A DNA stretch of 64,000 bases from Ananas comosus (taxonomy: Eukaryota; Streptophyta; Magnoliopsida; Poales; Bromeliaceae). Below are positions 1 through 11,214 of the stretch, one piece after another. Every line of letters starts with the position of its first letter. Positions within the stretch are counted from its first letter, which is position 1. The DNA lies in the NCBI RefSeq assembly GCF_001540865.1, contig NC_033621.1, positions 2,141,439 through 2,205,438 on the forward strand. Reading direction: 5' to 3'. The translations under genes were made by a program, and so were the position numbers. The notes under the pieces were generated by a model. It was given only the letters and a program-made list of their open reading frames with translations. It had not been told where the DNA came from and did not search any database.

Positions 1-819
1 TCTCTGAATCTTTTGTTTATCGAGAATAGCATCATCTAAAAGCCTTGGTAGGGGACATGAGTGGAACTCTTTTTCAATATTTATCTATTAAGATCTGGTT
101 GTGGGTAGTTGTTTCATTTGCCTCCTAATCGGAATTAAGTTGCCGAGAAGTAAATACATGGGATAAGAGTATTTAGTCTCTTCACGGTTCGGACGAGTCC
201 ACATGAAAATTATCCTTGCCGCACTTACGCTTGGTTTGGTAGTGTGGTGGCCAAAAGCATCATTTTGGAAATGTGACGAGGGAGGGGGATTTGAAGAGGA
301 AGAGGGGTGCGGATGAAGCTGTTTTAGATCGGAGGAGGGAAGCAGTTTCGACAAAATTTTCCTTTGGATCACAAAAGTTTGCTCTTACTAACGTATCTCT
401 CTCTTTCTTTCTCAAGTAGTCCAATAAAAAGTTCTTACTGATTCTTTGTAAAAATCCCGTTAACGATTCTTCCAAGTATGAGTGGTAAATTGGACTTCCT
501 GTATTTCGGCGATCTAGAAGCAACTTCCAACAGCCTACCATAGCGAAAACCATGTTACTAGGATTGTAAATTAGGGTTCATATTTGGAGTAATTGTAATC
601 AACAAGATGGTTTATATTATGTATTTCCTGTTGCAAAGACATGTGGAGACAATATAAATCAACTGTTAGGTTTTATTAGATCTTTTGGAGTTCTCCTTTT
701 CTTAATTTAATTTTTCTTGTATTGAAGTTTTGGTTGTTTATATATTTTTTTTTAACTTTTTTTTGCTTTATTTTAGTTGTGTTGCTTTCTAACTGTGGTA
801 ACTCTATTTATGTACTCAG
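1..819 (+). other. Probable first intron / upstream region of SF3B5
   Basis: No coding signal is recognisable. The end of this stretch is a T-rich tract and a TACTCAG acceptor directly before the first visible SF3B5 codon, so it is best read as a long 5' intron whose first exon is off the window. The short frames here lack codon bias or recognisable domains. Confidence 0.5.
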
Positions 820-1873
820 GCCAGCGACAGATTTAACATTAACTCTCAGCTTGAGCATCTGCAAGCCAAGTATGTTGGAACAGGGCATGCGGACTTGTCT
901 AGATTGTAAGTCACCAGGTCCATAAATATGTTATAACTGATTTTGAATGATCTTATTATAATTTTTTATTTGCTTTTGGCGTTAAGTGAATGGGCAGTAA
1001 ACATCCAGCGGGACAGCTATGCATCCTATATTGGTCACTATCCCATGTTAGCATACTTTGCTATAGCGGAAAATGAATCAATTGGGCGAGAGCGCTACAA
1101 TTTCATGCAGGTATCTTCGACTATTTTCCCCATTCTTTTTCTATATCTTTTTACTGTTGGGCCGTATTATGGAAACTATTGATCTTACTACTACGTCTCT
1201 GCATTGGCTAATCTGTGAAGTTTGAAGTATACTAACTAGTTAATTCCACATTGTTAAGATCACAATCAGAAGTCCTAATTTTCATTTTGTCAAGATAGAA
1301 ATATTTTTTCGTGTTATCATGTTTTGACCCAATCATGAGCCCATAATGAGCTATGAGCTTATTTTGCTGCCCTAAATGGTGCTGCGTATATTGAACATGA
1401 TGAAAGTAGTGTAAAAGGTGTTCAATAACATGCTTTTAGTTAGATTTGCCATTCCTTATTGCCATTCCATCATTTTGCGATGAATGATACACCTTATTTA
1501 TACAATAAAAATCTAAACCGTAAAAAAATTATGCTGGCCACATACAAGTACCTTGAATTGTTGATTTTAGAATGGCCTAAAGTGTAAGGTGAATTGAACC
1601 TAGTGATTCATGATAATCTTACAGATGTTAATGGGTCAAATAAAAAATTTGATTAGTACTTCGATTAACATTCTACATCAATTCAAAATACTTCTGATGG
1701 TGGCGATATTTCTCTCCTGACGAATGAAGTAAAACAGCAGAGTAAAATAATCCTCACAATGAAGCAAGCGGCATGCCATCTTACATTTTTCATGTTCTTC
1801 CTTTTGATTTGGTGTCGTCTTTCAGAAAATGTTGTTGCCGTGTGGTCTTCCTCCACAGCGGGATGAAGATTGA
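820..1873 (+). CDS. SF3B5: Splicing factor 3B subunit 5 (SF3b10), 3' three exons
   Basis: Small U2 snRNP component that packs against SF3B1 in the SF3b complex, which holds the branch-point helix in the nucleus. Visible coding exons are 820-905, 987-1110 and 1826-1873 (TGA), all with AG/GT borders and compatible phases (2, 0). They encode 85 residues matching the invariant family core, including FNINSQLEHLQAK, VGTGHADLSRFEW, SYIGHYPMLAYFAIAE and the C-terminal MLLPCGLPPQRDED. The family is about 87 residues and usually begins MQASDR; the exon at 820 starts at ASDR, so only Met-Gln is missing. No ATGCAG followed by GT lies in 1-819, so exon 1 is probably left of the window. An ATG followed by GT at 607-609 is a weaker alternative. 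Introns are 81 and 715 bp. Identity is very secure; only the start is open. Confidence 0.93.
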
Positions 1874-2793
1874 GGTGCTCGTAGTTTCAATTTCAAGCTT
1901 GTCCGTGTTGGTCCTCTTCCTGTAGTCGGCCGCTTCCCGTCACAAAGAAAGTGAAGAGCAAAAAGATTGCCTATCAGCCACTTGATGATCTTTTCTTTCT
2001 TCTTCTACCTTTTTCCTTTCAGAGCTGTTATTGAGAGGATTGCGCGAGCGTGTGTTCTAAACTTAACACAACATGTTTATTTTTTATTTTGTGTCAAGAA
2101 TGTGTTGAGCTACTTATCTAAAGCAAAACAGTATGAGAAACATCAACTCGAGGTCCTCGAGGCGCATACTATTATTGATATTAAAACCAAATTTGATCTG
2201 ATAGAAGGAGAGTTTGATGGAAATTTATATTACAATTACTATGTGGGGTATGTGCTTTTTTAGTCCATTTGATTGGAGCCTCATTTCCGAGGGCATGCTA
2301 ATATTTACTGAGAAGTGTTTCCATTCATGTGGTTTTATGGTACTATTGTTAGTGCTTTGCTTTACTCCTTGTCGACGAATGGTTTTCCTGTCTGATTTGG
2401 CTTGGTTGAAGCTTCTTCAGAAGTGCTATTTGAGTAGGAACTTTTTGTCAAAGCATTATAAACTTTTGTTTTGTCGAGATCTTCCTGATATTCTCCCATT
2501 GTAGCAGGAGCAATAGCTTCAAATGCAGCTTTTGGCTTTTGTGGTGCTGAAGCTTATTCGAGCTTCTCGCCACGGAATTCGTCGTGATAAAAAGCTATTT
2601 CAGAACTAGCAAATCAAGGCATTTATTGGTGTCATACTACATAAATTAGAAATTTCAATGATTAAAGAATAAATTGGTCCAATGATCTTAATTGAAGACA
2701 TTTGTACTGTGGAAAATTACCAGTAACTAATGGAGAATTGAAAATTTTCTATTATTATTAATATTTAAAACTGCATTTAATGATCATAACAAA
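1874..2793. other. 3' flank of SF3B5, no gene seen
   Basis: The first few hundred bases after the SF3B5 stop are presumably its 3' UTR. The rest has T-rich short frames (for example 1967-2263) without similarity to a family I know. Confidence 0.5.
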
Positions 2794-2865
2794 GTCGTTG
2801 TAGTATAGTGGTGAGTATTCCCGCCTGTCACGCGGGTGACCCGGGTTCGATCCCCGGCAACGGCG
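2794..2865 (+). tRNA. trnD-GUC: tRNA-Asp (anticodon GUC)
   Basis: A complete 72-nt cloverleaf. Acceptor GTCGTTG (2794-2800) pairs with CAACGGC (2858-2864), one U-G wobble, and G2865 is the discriminator. The anticodon stem CCCGC/GCGGG (2820-2824/2832-2836) frames loop CTGTCAC with anticodon GTC at 2827-2829. The T arm carries GGTTCGATCC (internal B box). No intron. The downstream TATTTTTATTTT run is a usual Pol III terminator. CCA is not encoded, as expected for a nuclear eukaryotic tRNA gene. Confidence 0.97.
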
Positions 2866-2900
2866 TATTTTTATTTTAATTTTTAAGTTTTTTTGTACCA
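2866..2900 (+). terminator. Pol III oligo-T terminator of tRNA-Asp
   Basis: T-rich run (TTTTT at 2869-2873, TTTTT from 2880, seven Ts near 2888) immediately downstream of the tRNA, which is the standard Pol III stop signal. Confidence 0.7.
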
Positions 2901-3398
2901 AATTTTTTTGATGTTTTTCCTAATTCTTTAAAATTTTTCTACCAATTTTTTGCACCAAATTTTTAGATTTTTTGAACTTTTTGTATCACATTTTTTTAAA
3001 TTACATTTTTCGTGCCACAATTTTATTTCTTAGGAATAATTGGATATAGCTTCTTATAAAAGCATCAAATAGCAAATATATCATTACAAAACTTATATTA
3101 TCAAATATATTCCTTCAAAAGTCTTTCAATCTGCAAATATATCATTCTGTTACCCAAATTTAGATAATTATAAGTTAAAAAAAAACTAATCACAATTAAC
3201 TAAGGGGTAAAATAACCATTTTACCCCTCCTTTATATACTTTGTATTTTAAAATTGAGTTGTGTCATTTTTTTTCACTCTCTTCTCTTTATCCATAACTA
3301 CAGCGAGACTTACTGCAACGGTTACATCGAAGGCGGAGCCATCGATCGCGGCAAAAATAAGATACGCCGCACATGCCGCGGCAAAGACGAGGAGAGAG

Positions 3399-3585
3399 AA
3401 AAAAAACTTTTTTTTTTTTTGAGAGAGAGATAGGTAGCACGCTACCCGCTTCGTTTATTTCATTTAGAAATAAACTTAGCTGGAAATGTGAATCAACTGG
3501 GATTCGGACTTGGTTCTCGAGTACTAACCACCAAGCCTTTTGCCACTTGCTCTAGAGACGGACGGTCGGTAAAAAAAAACTTTTT
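3399..3585 (-). mobile_element. tRNA-derived SINE, copy 1, with target duplication
   Basis: Read on the minus strand, the element starts near 3569 with CCGACCGTCCGTCTCTAGAG, has an A-box-like AGTGGCAAAAGGCTTGG and a degenerate B box (GTCCGAATCCC), a body ending GGTAGCGTGCTACCTATCTC, then an A tail (plus-strand T run 3408-3420). AAAAAAAACTTTTT at 3399-3412 recurs at 3572-3585 and is a plausible target-site duplication overlapping the tail. Two further copies in the window (9822, 28321) share the same head, boxes and 3' end, so the family is defined from sequence here. tRNA-type promoter boxes, A tail and direct flanking repeat together indicate a SINE. It is non-autonomous and has no coding capacity. 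Confidence 0.8.
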
Positions 3586-3959
3586 GCAACGACAAATTTG
3601 TAAGGGCAAAACATCGTTAAAAATCTAACAACAAGACATTTATTAATGAATCATAATTTTGGAAGAAATATATTTGTAAACCAGAGAATTTTTAAATGGA
3701 TAAATTTGGTAACTTAAATTTTGAAGGAATGTATTTGCTACTTCATATCTTTGCAGGGATCTATATGAAATTTATCCTATTTCTTAAAACGGATACAAAT
3801 TACAATTTCTTGAGAAGGTTTTTTTTTAAAAAAATTATCTGGGGGCAAACACATGATGGAACCTCTCAAAAATCAAGCAGTCATTTGAAGCAATATGCTA
3901 AATTTTGCACAAAAGATTTTGAATTTTACGAGACTTGTCTGTGTAGGGACCAAAAATTA

Positions 3960-4216
3960 AGGGGGTGTTAGATTTCCTGAAAAAATTTTCAGAAAATAGT
4001 TTTATGACTGAAAAGTTATTTTCAGTTTGTTTGGTTAACAGAAAAAATAATATTTCTGAAAAGCCCTTTTACAGATATCATGAAGAAGTCCTTTTTAAAT
4101 TTTAACAATTTTGTATCAAAAAAAAAAAAAAAACTATAGAAAAAATGTTTTTCATAAACCATTTTTCCTTCACAAAATAATTTCCTTCAATTTTTGGAGA
4201 AACCAAACAAACCCTA
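3960..4216. mobile_element. Probable MITE
   Basis: The segment opens with AGGGGGTGTTAGATTTCC and closes with AACCAAACAAACCCT, the inward/outward TTTGGTT-type ends shared by other elements in this window, and is rich in complementary TTTTC/GAAAA tracts that can fold back. The ends match imperfectly, so family and exact borders are uncertain. Confidence 0.45.
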
Positions 4217-4228
4217 GTGAATTGTATG

Positions 4229-4232
4229 CTCC

Positions 4233-4279
<47 letters not shown>
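4229..4279. repeat. Poly-T homopolymer tract
   Basis: About 47 consecutive Ts. It generates spurious Phe/Lys-rich frames on both strands. The exact length is likely unreliable in any assembly. Confidence 0.95.
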
Positions 4280-4280
<1 letters not shown>

Positions 4281-4755
4281 TTCATTTTGGTGGCCCTGAA
4301 AATTAGACATCATGGAAGTTGCAGCAGATACTCTCCAACCAAACCCATATGAAAACTGAGTTAAAAAGTTGGGCACCAAACTAAAACTATGCTCTCCTCT
4401 ACTTTAAAATTGAAAATTAAATAAATGAAGAGCTTCTGATTTTGATGGAATTTAAAAGTTGGGAGCAAACTGCAAAAACAAAAAAATCACACTTCATCAT
4501 TTCAAAACCACACTATGAATCTTATTCTAATTTCATACCAAGTAAACATCCCATTTGTCCCATAGCAAAAGAATACCCTGAGTCTCCACATAGAAACCCA
4601 GAGAAATTACACAGAGAGAGTGATATTACAAATAAAGCTACATCTCTAAATAAGCTTTAGTTCTCCAACACAAATGTGCCCAAAAAAGAACAATGTAAGT
4701 TTGTATATGAATGGCGCATAACTTATAAACCTACACTATTCCCCCTTCTCCAACT

Positions 4756-7700
4756 CTACTTCTCCTTCTTAGGGCCGTTAGCAGCGTCGGCGGCTTCTTT
4801 GGATGGATTAAGCTCGTCCCAAGCTTCGATCCACATGACCATGGCGTCGGCAAGCTTGTCGAAGTACGGGTCGACTTTTCCGAGCTTAGCCTTAACCTGC
4901 TTCGAGAGCTCGATGTAGCACTTTTGCACGGTGTTGCACTCCTTCGGTAGGTTCGCGGATTGGAAGAAGGGGATGAGCTCTTCTTGCCAGAAGATGCCGT
5001 TGTACTCCTTTTTAAGGTTTACGAACGGGTTGCTCGCCTTGCTGTGCCAGATGTAGGGCAGGCCGGTCTTTACTCCTAGACCTAAGTGGTCGCAGATCAC
5101 CTACACAATCAACGGATAAGATGTGAGGAGAGCTTATGTATTCATCGGAGCAAATACCCGATTACCAAAGAAGAAAAGTACTTCTACAAGTGGATGACAA
5201 AGGAACATTTAAGGCCTGTTTGGTTTTGGCTGGAACTTCTCCCAAACTGCTGTTTAAGTAGAGCTACTCGAACAAGCGCGCATAGTTTTTTCCTTTAACA
5301 TCCTAAACAGCTCCCTACTGCATCAGAATCGGAAAATTCCAGTTGGAGCTTCTGCTTCTCAGCCCTAGATCTCATTTTGGCTTCTTGCTATAGAAAAAGC
5401 TCCCAACCATTTGATAGCCGAAACTTGTTAGTAGTAGAGAAGCGATTTAGAAACCAAACACACGTAGTTGGACAAAGGTGCTTTAATACTTTTATGCTAA
5501 TTATGAAACACTCTCCTTCATTCATGGGCTCGACACGTGTAATTTGAACTGATTGGAATATAGTCGTTCCCTTTAAGTGCTAGACCAATCTGGTGGAAGT
5601 CAAACTCGGGAGGAACACTCACATAACGTGTGAACTGAATCAAACGACCAAATTCCCTCTTGAAGCTTAACAATCCAAAAAAGGGTGCTTGAATTTTTTG
5701 CTTCCTAAGTATTGAAACAGATCAAGACAAAAGAAGAAGAATGATTTACCTTCATGCACCAACCAGCCCACATATCATCGTAACGGCCAATAGGCTGGCC
5801 ATCACCCATAAGTCCAAAGTACATGGCAGGGCCGATTAGCTCACGGTTGAATGCGAGATTCATCCCACACATTGGAAACAAGGTACCCTTTGGAATTGTG
5901 AGTACTGCATCAACATACCTGACATCCAAAAGAATTTAGTTAGATGAGCCAAGCAAGCAACTAATTAAAGAAAAGTCTAAATTGTCGACCTAATAAAATT
6001 TTGAATTGAATAATCTCAGCCTATCCTGGGCTTTATCATTAATATTTCTTACCTGCTGTTTTATAATGCAAATATCTCTTCTGAGAAAAACGAGAGAGGA
6101 CAGTGCGCAAATACATAATGCTTCAGGTAAAATACATAGGTAGTCCGTAAACTAAAATTACCAACATTTGCCCACGGATCACATCGCTTGTCAGCGAAAT
6201 TGAAAGGAATAGCTAAACATTTTACTCTAGTGTTCAAGTAGCTACCTGGTATTTCTCTCACGGGGCTTGACAAGCTGTGTTGGGGCATCATAGTCCGGGA
6301 TATTGAGCCAAAGGCCATGAGAAACAGCAGTAGTGACACCCTCGCGAAGGCTAAAAGGGTAGCCACGAACGAAATCTGCTCCCTCACGGTAAGGATCATA
6401 CAGAGTATTAAAGAAGAAGGGAGTAGAAGGGCTGAGAAGATTCTTTATGTGCTGCTCGAGCGCATTGATGTCCTTGCCAGATGGTTCTTTGGCAACCTAT
6501 ACATAAAAAGAGAAAGGGCTTTGTTTAGTAAAACGATTTCACTGTAATTTGAAGAAGAGAGCTTGAATTCTTACATACTAACACCAATTAAGTAAATACA
6601 TGCAGATCAACGGATTACATGTGCCCACCGCTTTGCCAATGAGGAATGAGGAACTTTACTTTGTAGATCACAAAATGGAGGCATAATAAACTAACACTGA
6701 CCATGCATCAAGTTGTTTGGAGATCAAAATGATAAAATAAGCATAAAACATGTCTGTTACTCATCTATTAATAAAGAGAAAAAAAAGCACAACTATCAGT
6801 CCACTTCCTATTGTTGTTCTCTTCTTTTTCATGACACCAGTTCACAGATCTTTTTGCATCCCTAGTCAACAACAGTGCAATCATTCTTGTAGCCAATAGA
6901 AGCACTCTAATAAATTGCGTAGTGGACAGACATGACCCACATAACTCCACAGATCCCGCCGGAAAATGGTAGCCACTAATTATGCAGGTAAAAATGATTG
7001 CAAGTTTCATAAAGATAGAACAAAGGTTCTGATGATTACAGCACTATCCTGTTAACAATAAAAAAAAGAAAAAAAAAATTAAAAAGATAAGAGTAAGGAA
7101 TGCTTCAATAGGCATAAGCATTTAAAGGATTAAGTACATTGTAGACATTGGAGCATTGTTTAAGATTGGAGTGGTGTTGAACCCTTTTAAAATATAAGAA
7201 CCATGCGATGCAAACCTAATGAAGCGGATCTGGCAACAGTTCACAAAAGACCAACAGGAAGATCTGCTAAGTAATTTTTTAGTAAAACAGCTGAGTAGCA
7301 CAAAAATTTTATAAACAAGGATGAAAGATCAACTCGATGCTAAGCTGCTAACTCTTATTACGATTTTCCTTGCTCAATAATGGATCTGAAGGCATGGAGA
7401 GTCGACTATATAAGCAATGGTTATATCATAACAGATCATCACTGGAAGATTAAATAATCCTCTGGCATAAACTTATCAAGCCAAAAAATGCGTTAATACA
7501 GCAAAATAACCAACAAGTGCAACATAAATTAATCCAACTAAGTCATATTAGCACCAAAGATCAGGATAAAAATAATTGTAAATTAAACCAAAAGTAACAC
7601 ACAGGGCACTTGGTTTAGAAACTAAAGCCTATCCATAATCCTCTAAAGTTCCCAACGAGGGAAAAAAATTGCTAATGAAGAGATCAAAGAGATGGTCCCA

Positions 7701-8566
7701 ACCATCAATAAAGTAGAGTGGATCTTTCAATTAACATGCTACAATAATAGATCAAAAGCAACAGTGTAACAGCCTCTTCAGGAAGGAAGAAGAGTTGATG
7801 ATAGGAACTAAATTGAACTCAAACTAAAACCTTAATATAGTACGAAAAGAGCTGCAACTATAGAATACCGAAATTATGAAAAAAGAATAATTTTGCAACA
7901 TCATCGTAATAATAAATCCCTTTCACAACATAAAGTCAATCAAAGACCAAGTTTATTTTTCCCAGATTAAGTAAAAAAGTACCAAAAACATCGAAGTAAC
8001 AGGGAAAAATCCGATCTTTACGTCTTCCCCAAAACCAAAACTTAAACATCAAAACACCAATCCAAAAACCCTGAAAAAACTGGAAAAAAAAAATCCCACC
8101 TTTACGCAATCCCCGCCACGCTCTTCCCCACCCAAAAACAAAACTCAATCATCAAAACACCAAGCGAAACCATAAAAGCTCCGAAATCGAACCAGTTAAG
8201 AGGAATGGGGGAGGAGAAAGAGGCTGAGATCCGACTCACGAAGCAGTCATCGTCGATCGTATAGATGTACTTCTTCTTGGAGACCATGTATCCGAAGCAT
8301 CGGCACGCGGAGTCCTTGAAGGAGATGCACGAGGCCTTGGGGCCGAGGATACGGTTGATGTCGTTGCGGTTGTAGAGCTCGTAGTCGAACCCCTCGGGCA
8401 CCTTGATGGTCCTCGTGGGGTCCCCATCTTGGACGATGATGAGGTGGTAGGGTTGGAAGAACGGCCTCCACATCTCCAGGAAATCCAGGTTCCGGATCGT
8501 CGGGATCACGATGTCGAGCTCCTCCTTGAGCAGGGGAGTGATCGGAACCCCTGATCCGGTCGCCAT
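4756..8566 (-). CDS. RGP: Reversibly glycosylated polypeptide / UDP-arabinopyranose mutase
   Basis: GT75-family enzyme interconverting UDP-arabinopyranose and UDP-arabinofuranose at the cytosolic face of the Golgi, supplying Araf for arabinoxylan, pectin and arabinosylated proteins. Coding exons: 8566-8240, 6496-6246, 5918-5750, 5100-4756 (TAG); total 1,092 bp, 363 aa, the usual family length. Splice phases agree throughout. The N-terminus has [20 protein letters not shown] and VQDGDPT. The DDD metal/nucleotide-sugar motif is at residues 105-107 (YTIDDDCF). Arg160 in FSLREG corresponds probably to the arginine reported to carry the sugar. [17 protein letters not shown] and the Lys-rich C-terminus GPKKEK are typical. 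No signal peptide or membrane segment. The start at 8566 is the first ATG, after a pyrimidine-rich leader on the minus strand. Introns are 1,743, 327 and 649 bp. Which RGP paralogue (RGP1/2/3; UAM1/3) cannot be settled here. Confidence 0.96.
5213..5465. mobile_element. Harbinger/Tourist-like MITE inside RGP intron 3
   Basis: Starts GGCCTGTTTGGTTTTGG and ends AGAAACCAAACACACGTAG; the imperfect terminal inverted repeat of the TTTGGTTT type is common in PIF/Harbinger-related MITEs. About 253 bp, no coding potential, wholly within the last RGP intron. Boundaries are approximate. Confidence 0.55.
6497..8239 (-). other. Intron 1 of the RGP gene, no nested gene seen
   Basis: Donor GTGAGT directly after the TGCTTC codons and acceptor TATAG before GTTGCCAAAG. 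The 1.7 kb interior is AT-rich, with short frames that match nothing I recognise. Confidence 0.85.
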
Positions 8567-8604
8567 TGACGCGCGCGGCGACGAGGGATCGGCCCTAGGG
8601 TTTC

Positions 8605-8660
8605 AGAGAGAGAGAGAGAGAGATGGAGAGGACGAAGAGATCGAGAGAGAGAGAGAGAGG
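8605..8660. repeat. Two (GA)n tracts in the RGP 5' leader
   Basis: GA dinucleotide runs at about 8605-8623 and 8642-8659 lie 40-95 bp upstream of the RGP start; on the gene strand they are CT-rich, the pyrimidine-rich leader or core-promoter feature often seen in plant genes. Confidence 0.85.
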
Positions 8661-8708
8661 CGACGAAGAGGGGAGGGAGAGGATCCGAACATATAAAGAG
8701 GAGATCGG

Positions 8709-8724
8709 CACGTGACGTCACGTG
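8709..8724. promoter_or_regulatory. Palindromic G-box / C-box / G-box cluster upstream of RGP
   Basis: CACGTGACGTCACGTG is a perfect 16-bp palindrome of two G-boxes (CACGTG) overlapping a central GACGTC. It lies 143 bp upstream of the RGP start codon. ACGT cores are known binding sites for plant bZIP and bHLH factors. The sequence shows the site; its use in regulating RGP is inference. Confidence 0.7.
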
Positions 8725-8819
8725 AGACCCGGTCGGGTGGGGTCGTATTGACCCGGTCCATGTTTCCGGTCCGGAAATTAGGCCGGCTCTCGGTTCCCCG
8801 GTCTAGACGCAATACAAAG

Positions 8820-9480
8820 GGCTTTCACAAGGGAAAAAATATATATTAAAAACTTATTATTGTGTTATATGCACTTTAGGAACCCTAGTACGTAAAAAAT
8901 ATGTATATGAAAAAAAATATAAACTTCAAATACCACTTTTGTGATTTCATATTTTCTTATTTTAGTACTCTGTGATTTAAAATATATCAATTTAGTATTA
9001 TATAATTTTTTTTCTTTTCGTCAACTTCTCCGTTAGTATTTTGTTAAACTATATACAAAAAAACTTTAGATACCCCGACTAAATTTATCGAATATTCACT
9101 TTAGTACATTTTAATTTAAACTTTATCACTGATTTAATAAAAAAGAATTAATGGAGAGGATAGTAAAAAGAGAAAAATAAAATAATAGCTTACTAAATTG
9201 ATACACTTTAAATTATAGAATATTAAAATAAAAAATCGGAGTTGTATTTGAAATTATTTTAAAAAAAAAATTTCTAGGCATTGAGTGATTGATCGTTTAA
9301 TTACAGTGATATGTATAAATAGTGAAAGTAGTGAATCCTCGGAATTTTTTCTATACAAGATTTACAAAAATTTATTTTACTGTCAATTTCTATTTGTTTT
9401 TATATATATAATAGATATAGATATCTACAGAAAAAAAATATTTTGAAAAATTATAAATGTACGAAAAATTTTGTGTTGGT
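8820..9480. other. Gene-free AT-rich flank
   Basis: Strongly AT-rich, with short homopolymers and no sustained frame. Nothing assignable. Confidence 0.6.
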
Positions 9481-9484
9481 TATT

Positions 9485-9720
9485 AATATCACCGGGTAGG
9501 TGACCGGATCCCGAGGCGGGAGAGGGACAAGCATGGAATATTCTCATTCCCCAGTTTTAGTGAATCTGAACGGACGAATTATTGACGGTTGGATTTGTAC
9601 TAGGGTATGAGATCTGAGCCGTCCGTTGGCTCGGGGCGCATGCGATCACGTGGTCGGCGTGTTGTCCGCATAATCCGGCGTAGAATTTCGTTGAGTTTGG
9701 TGTATTTGTCGGCAATTGCG
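9485..9720. other. GC-richer island with G-box, unexplained
   Basis: A 230-bp segment distinctly richer in GC than its surroundings, with GGTGACCGGATCCCGAGGCG, GAGCCGTCCGTTGG and a G-box (TCACGTGG near 9646). No frame or RNA fold was recognised. It may be a relic promoter or a transposon end. Confidence 0.35.
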
Positions 9721-9821
9721 AGACTAGCAACAACGTAAGCTAAAAATGCATGGAAACACCTCCAATTATAGAAAATTTTAAATTAGGTCTCTCAAATTTT
9801 TTTTCTTTTAAAGAAAAAAAA

Positions 9822-9952
9822 AAGTACTAACTGTTTCGTTTATTTTATTTGAAAATAAATTTAGCTGAAAATATGAATCAACTAGAATTCGAACTTGGAA
9901 TCTCGGGTACCAACCACCAAGCCCTTTGGCACTTGCTCTAGAGACGGTCGGT
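9822..9952 (-). mobile_element. tRNA-derived SINE, copy 2
   Basis: Same family as 3399-3585. On the minus strand: CCGACCGTCTCTAGAGCAAG head, AGTGCCAAAGGGCTTGG, near-perfect B box AGTTCGAATTC and the AAATAAACGAAAC 3' body. The last GGTAGCGTGCTACC block of the family is replaced by AGTTAGTAC, so the 3' end is truncated or diverged before the A-rich end. Confidence 0.75.
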
Positions 9953-10734
9953 GCTTTCTCAACTTATCGCTTTTAAAAACAACCCACTAAAATTTTTACA
10001 CTTTACTTTTACTTACGCGATGTTACTAATTGAATTCTCGTTTCAATTACATATCTTGTATATAGTTTTGCATAACTTTAGAATACGAAAAAGATTTTTT
10101 TTCTTTTAATTATGATAATGAAGTATCATAATTAAAACTGCTATAGTAAATCTACTTTAAATTTTTATTATATTTTTTATGTTTTTGAATGAAAAATATA
10201 TTTTTTCCTTAAAAGCTTTATAAAATTATATATAATACAAGCGATCAGAATTGATTGTATAATTTAGAATTTTAATTGAGCAGAAGACATTTATTTATGT
10301 TATTTGTAAAGTTTAGATAGACCGAATTGCAAAATTAAAATTTTAGGCACTTATTCACAAAAATTTTAGATTCAAGAGATCTTTGTCTTCTTTTCTAATT
10401 GATGTTTTTAACTTCTAATTTTCATTTAAATCATTTTAGTTTAATATTTAAAAATTTTAACTATATTTACTGGTTCTAGTTGCTATTAACAGTAAATTAT
10501 TCTAGTTTTATTTAAATAATAGTTAAAGTTAATAGATTTAATAAAATCATCGAGATATTTTATAAAAAAATTCTAATTTATTTAATTAAAATTACTAAAA
10601 TAAAAAATAAAAAAGTGTTAAATTGGGTTTTTAAAAAATATAGGGGCTACTTAAAAATGGCATATATGTGAGTGGTCTCCAAACCTTTTTGTAACGGGTT
10701 ATTGGGGGTAATCTTACTAGTCGTGTTGGGGACC

Positions 10735-10812
10735 TTGGACCGGATTTGGCCCCGCCTGGTTCGATTCTACCGGTTCGTTTCGACCGGTTCGATTCGACCG
10801 GTTCGGTCACGT
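10735..10812. repeat. GACCGGTTCGATTC tandem motif
   Basis: Four close variants of (C)GGTTCGATTC/TACCGGTTCG occur between 10757 and 10808, followed by a G-box (TCACGTGGG). Short degenerate minisatellite of unknown role. Confidence 0.5.
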
Positions 10813-11214
10813 GGGTTTAATCAAAAAGACGGTTTAATTAGATTTTCCCTTTCATACGGCAAGGAGCCAGTTGTGTATTCCTTGTCCTTGATTGCTCTAT
10901 GATCGTTCCCAAAGGTATCGTTTGGTTCGGGGATAAGAAAAAAGTGGCTATTCCAGGAATAGATATAAATTGAGGTATAAACGAGGATTAGATCAATTTT
11001 ACGTTTGGATGAAAATTGGGTTATTCCTGGAATAAAAAAATAGCGTTTGGTTAGGTAAGATAGAATAAGAGAGATAATGGATTTTGTAAATAAAAAATAA
11101 TGATATGCGTACCCAATGCGTCCCCAAAAAACCCTTCGCCCTTTTACATGGGATAAATACTTCATGCTTTGATGTATGAATAAAAAAAAGGATCACTTCT
11201 AATAAAGTTCTTAA

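Noticed and set aside
4111..4379. Poly-Phe and poly-Lys frames
   Set aside because: Direct products of the 47-bp T homopolymer.
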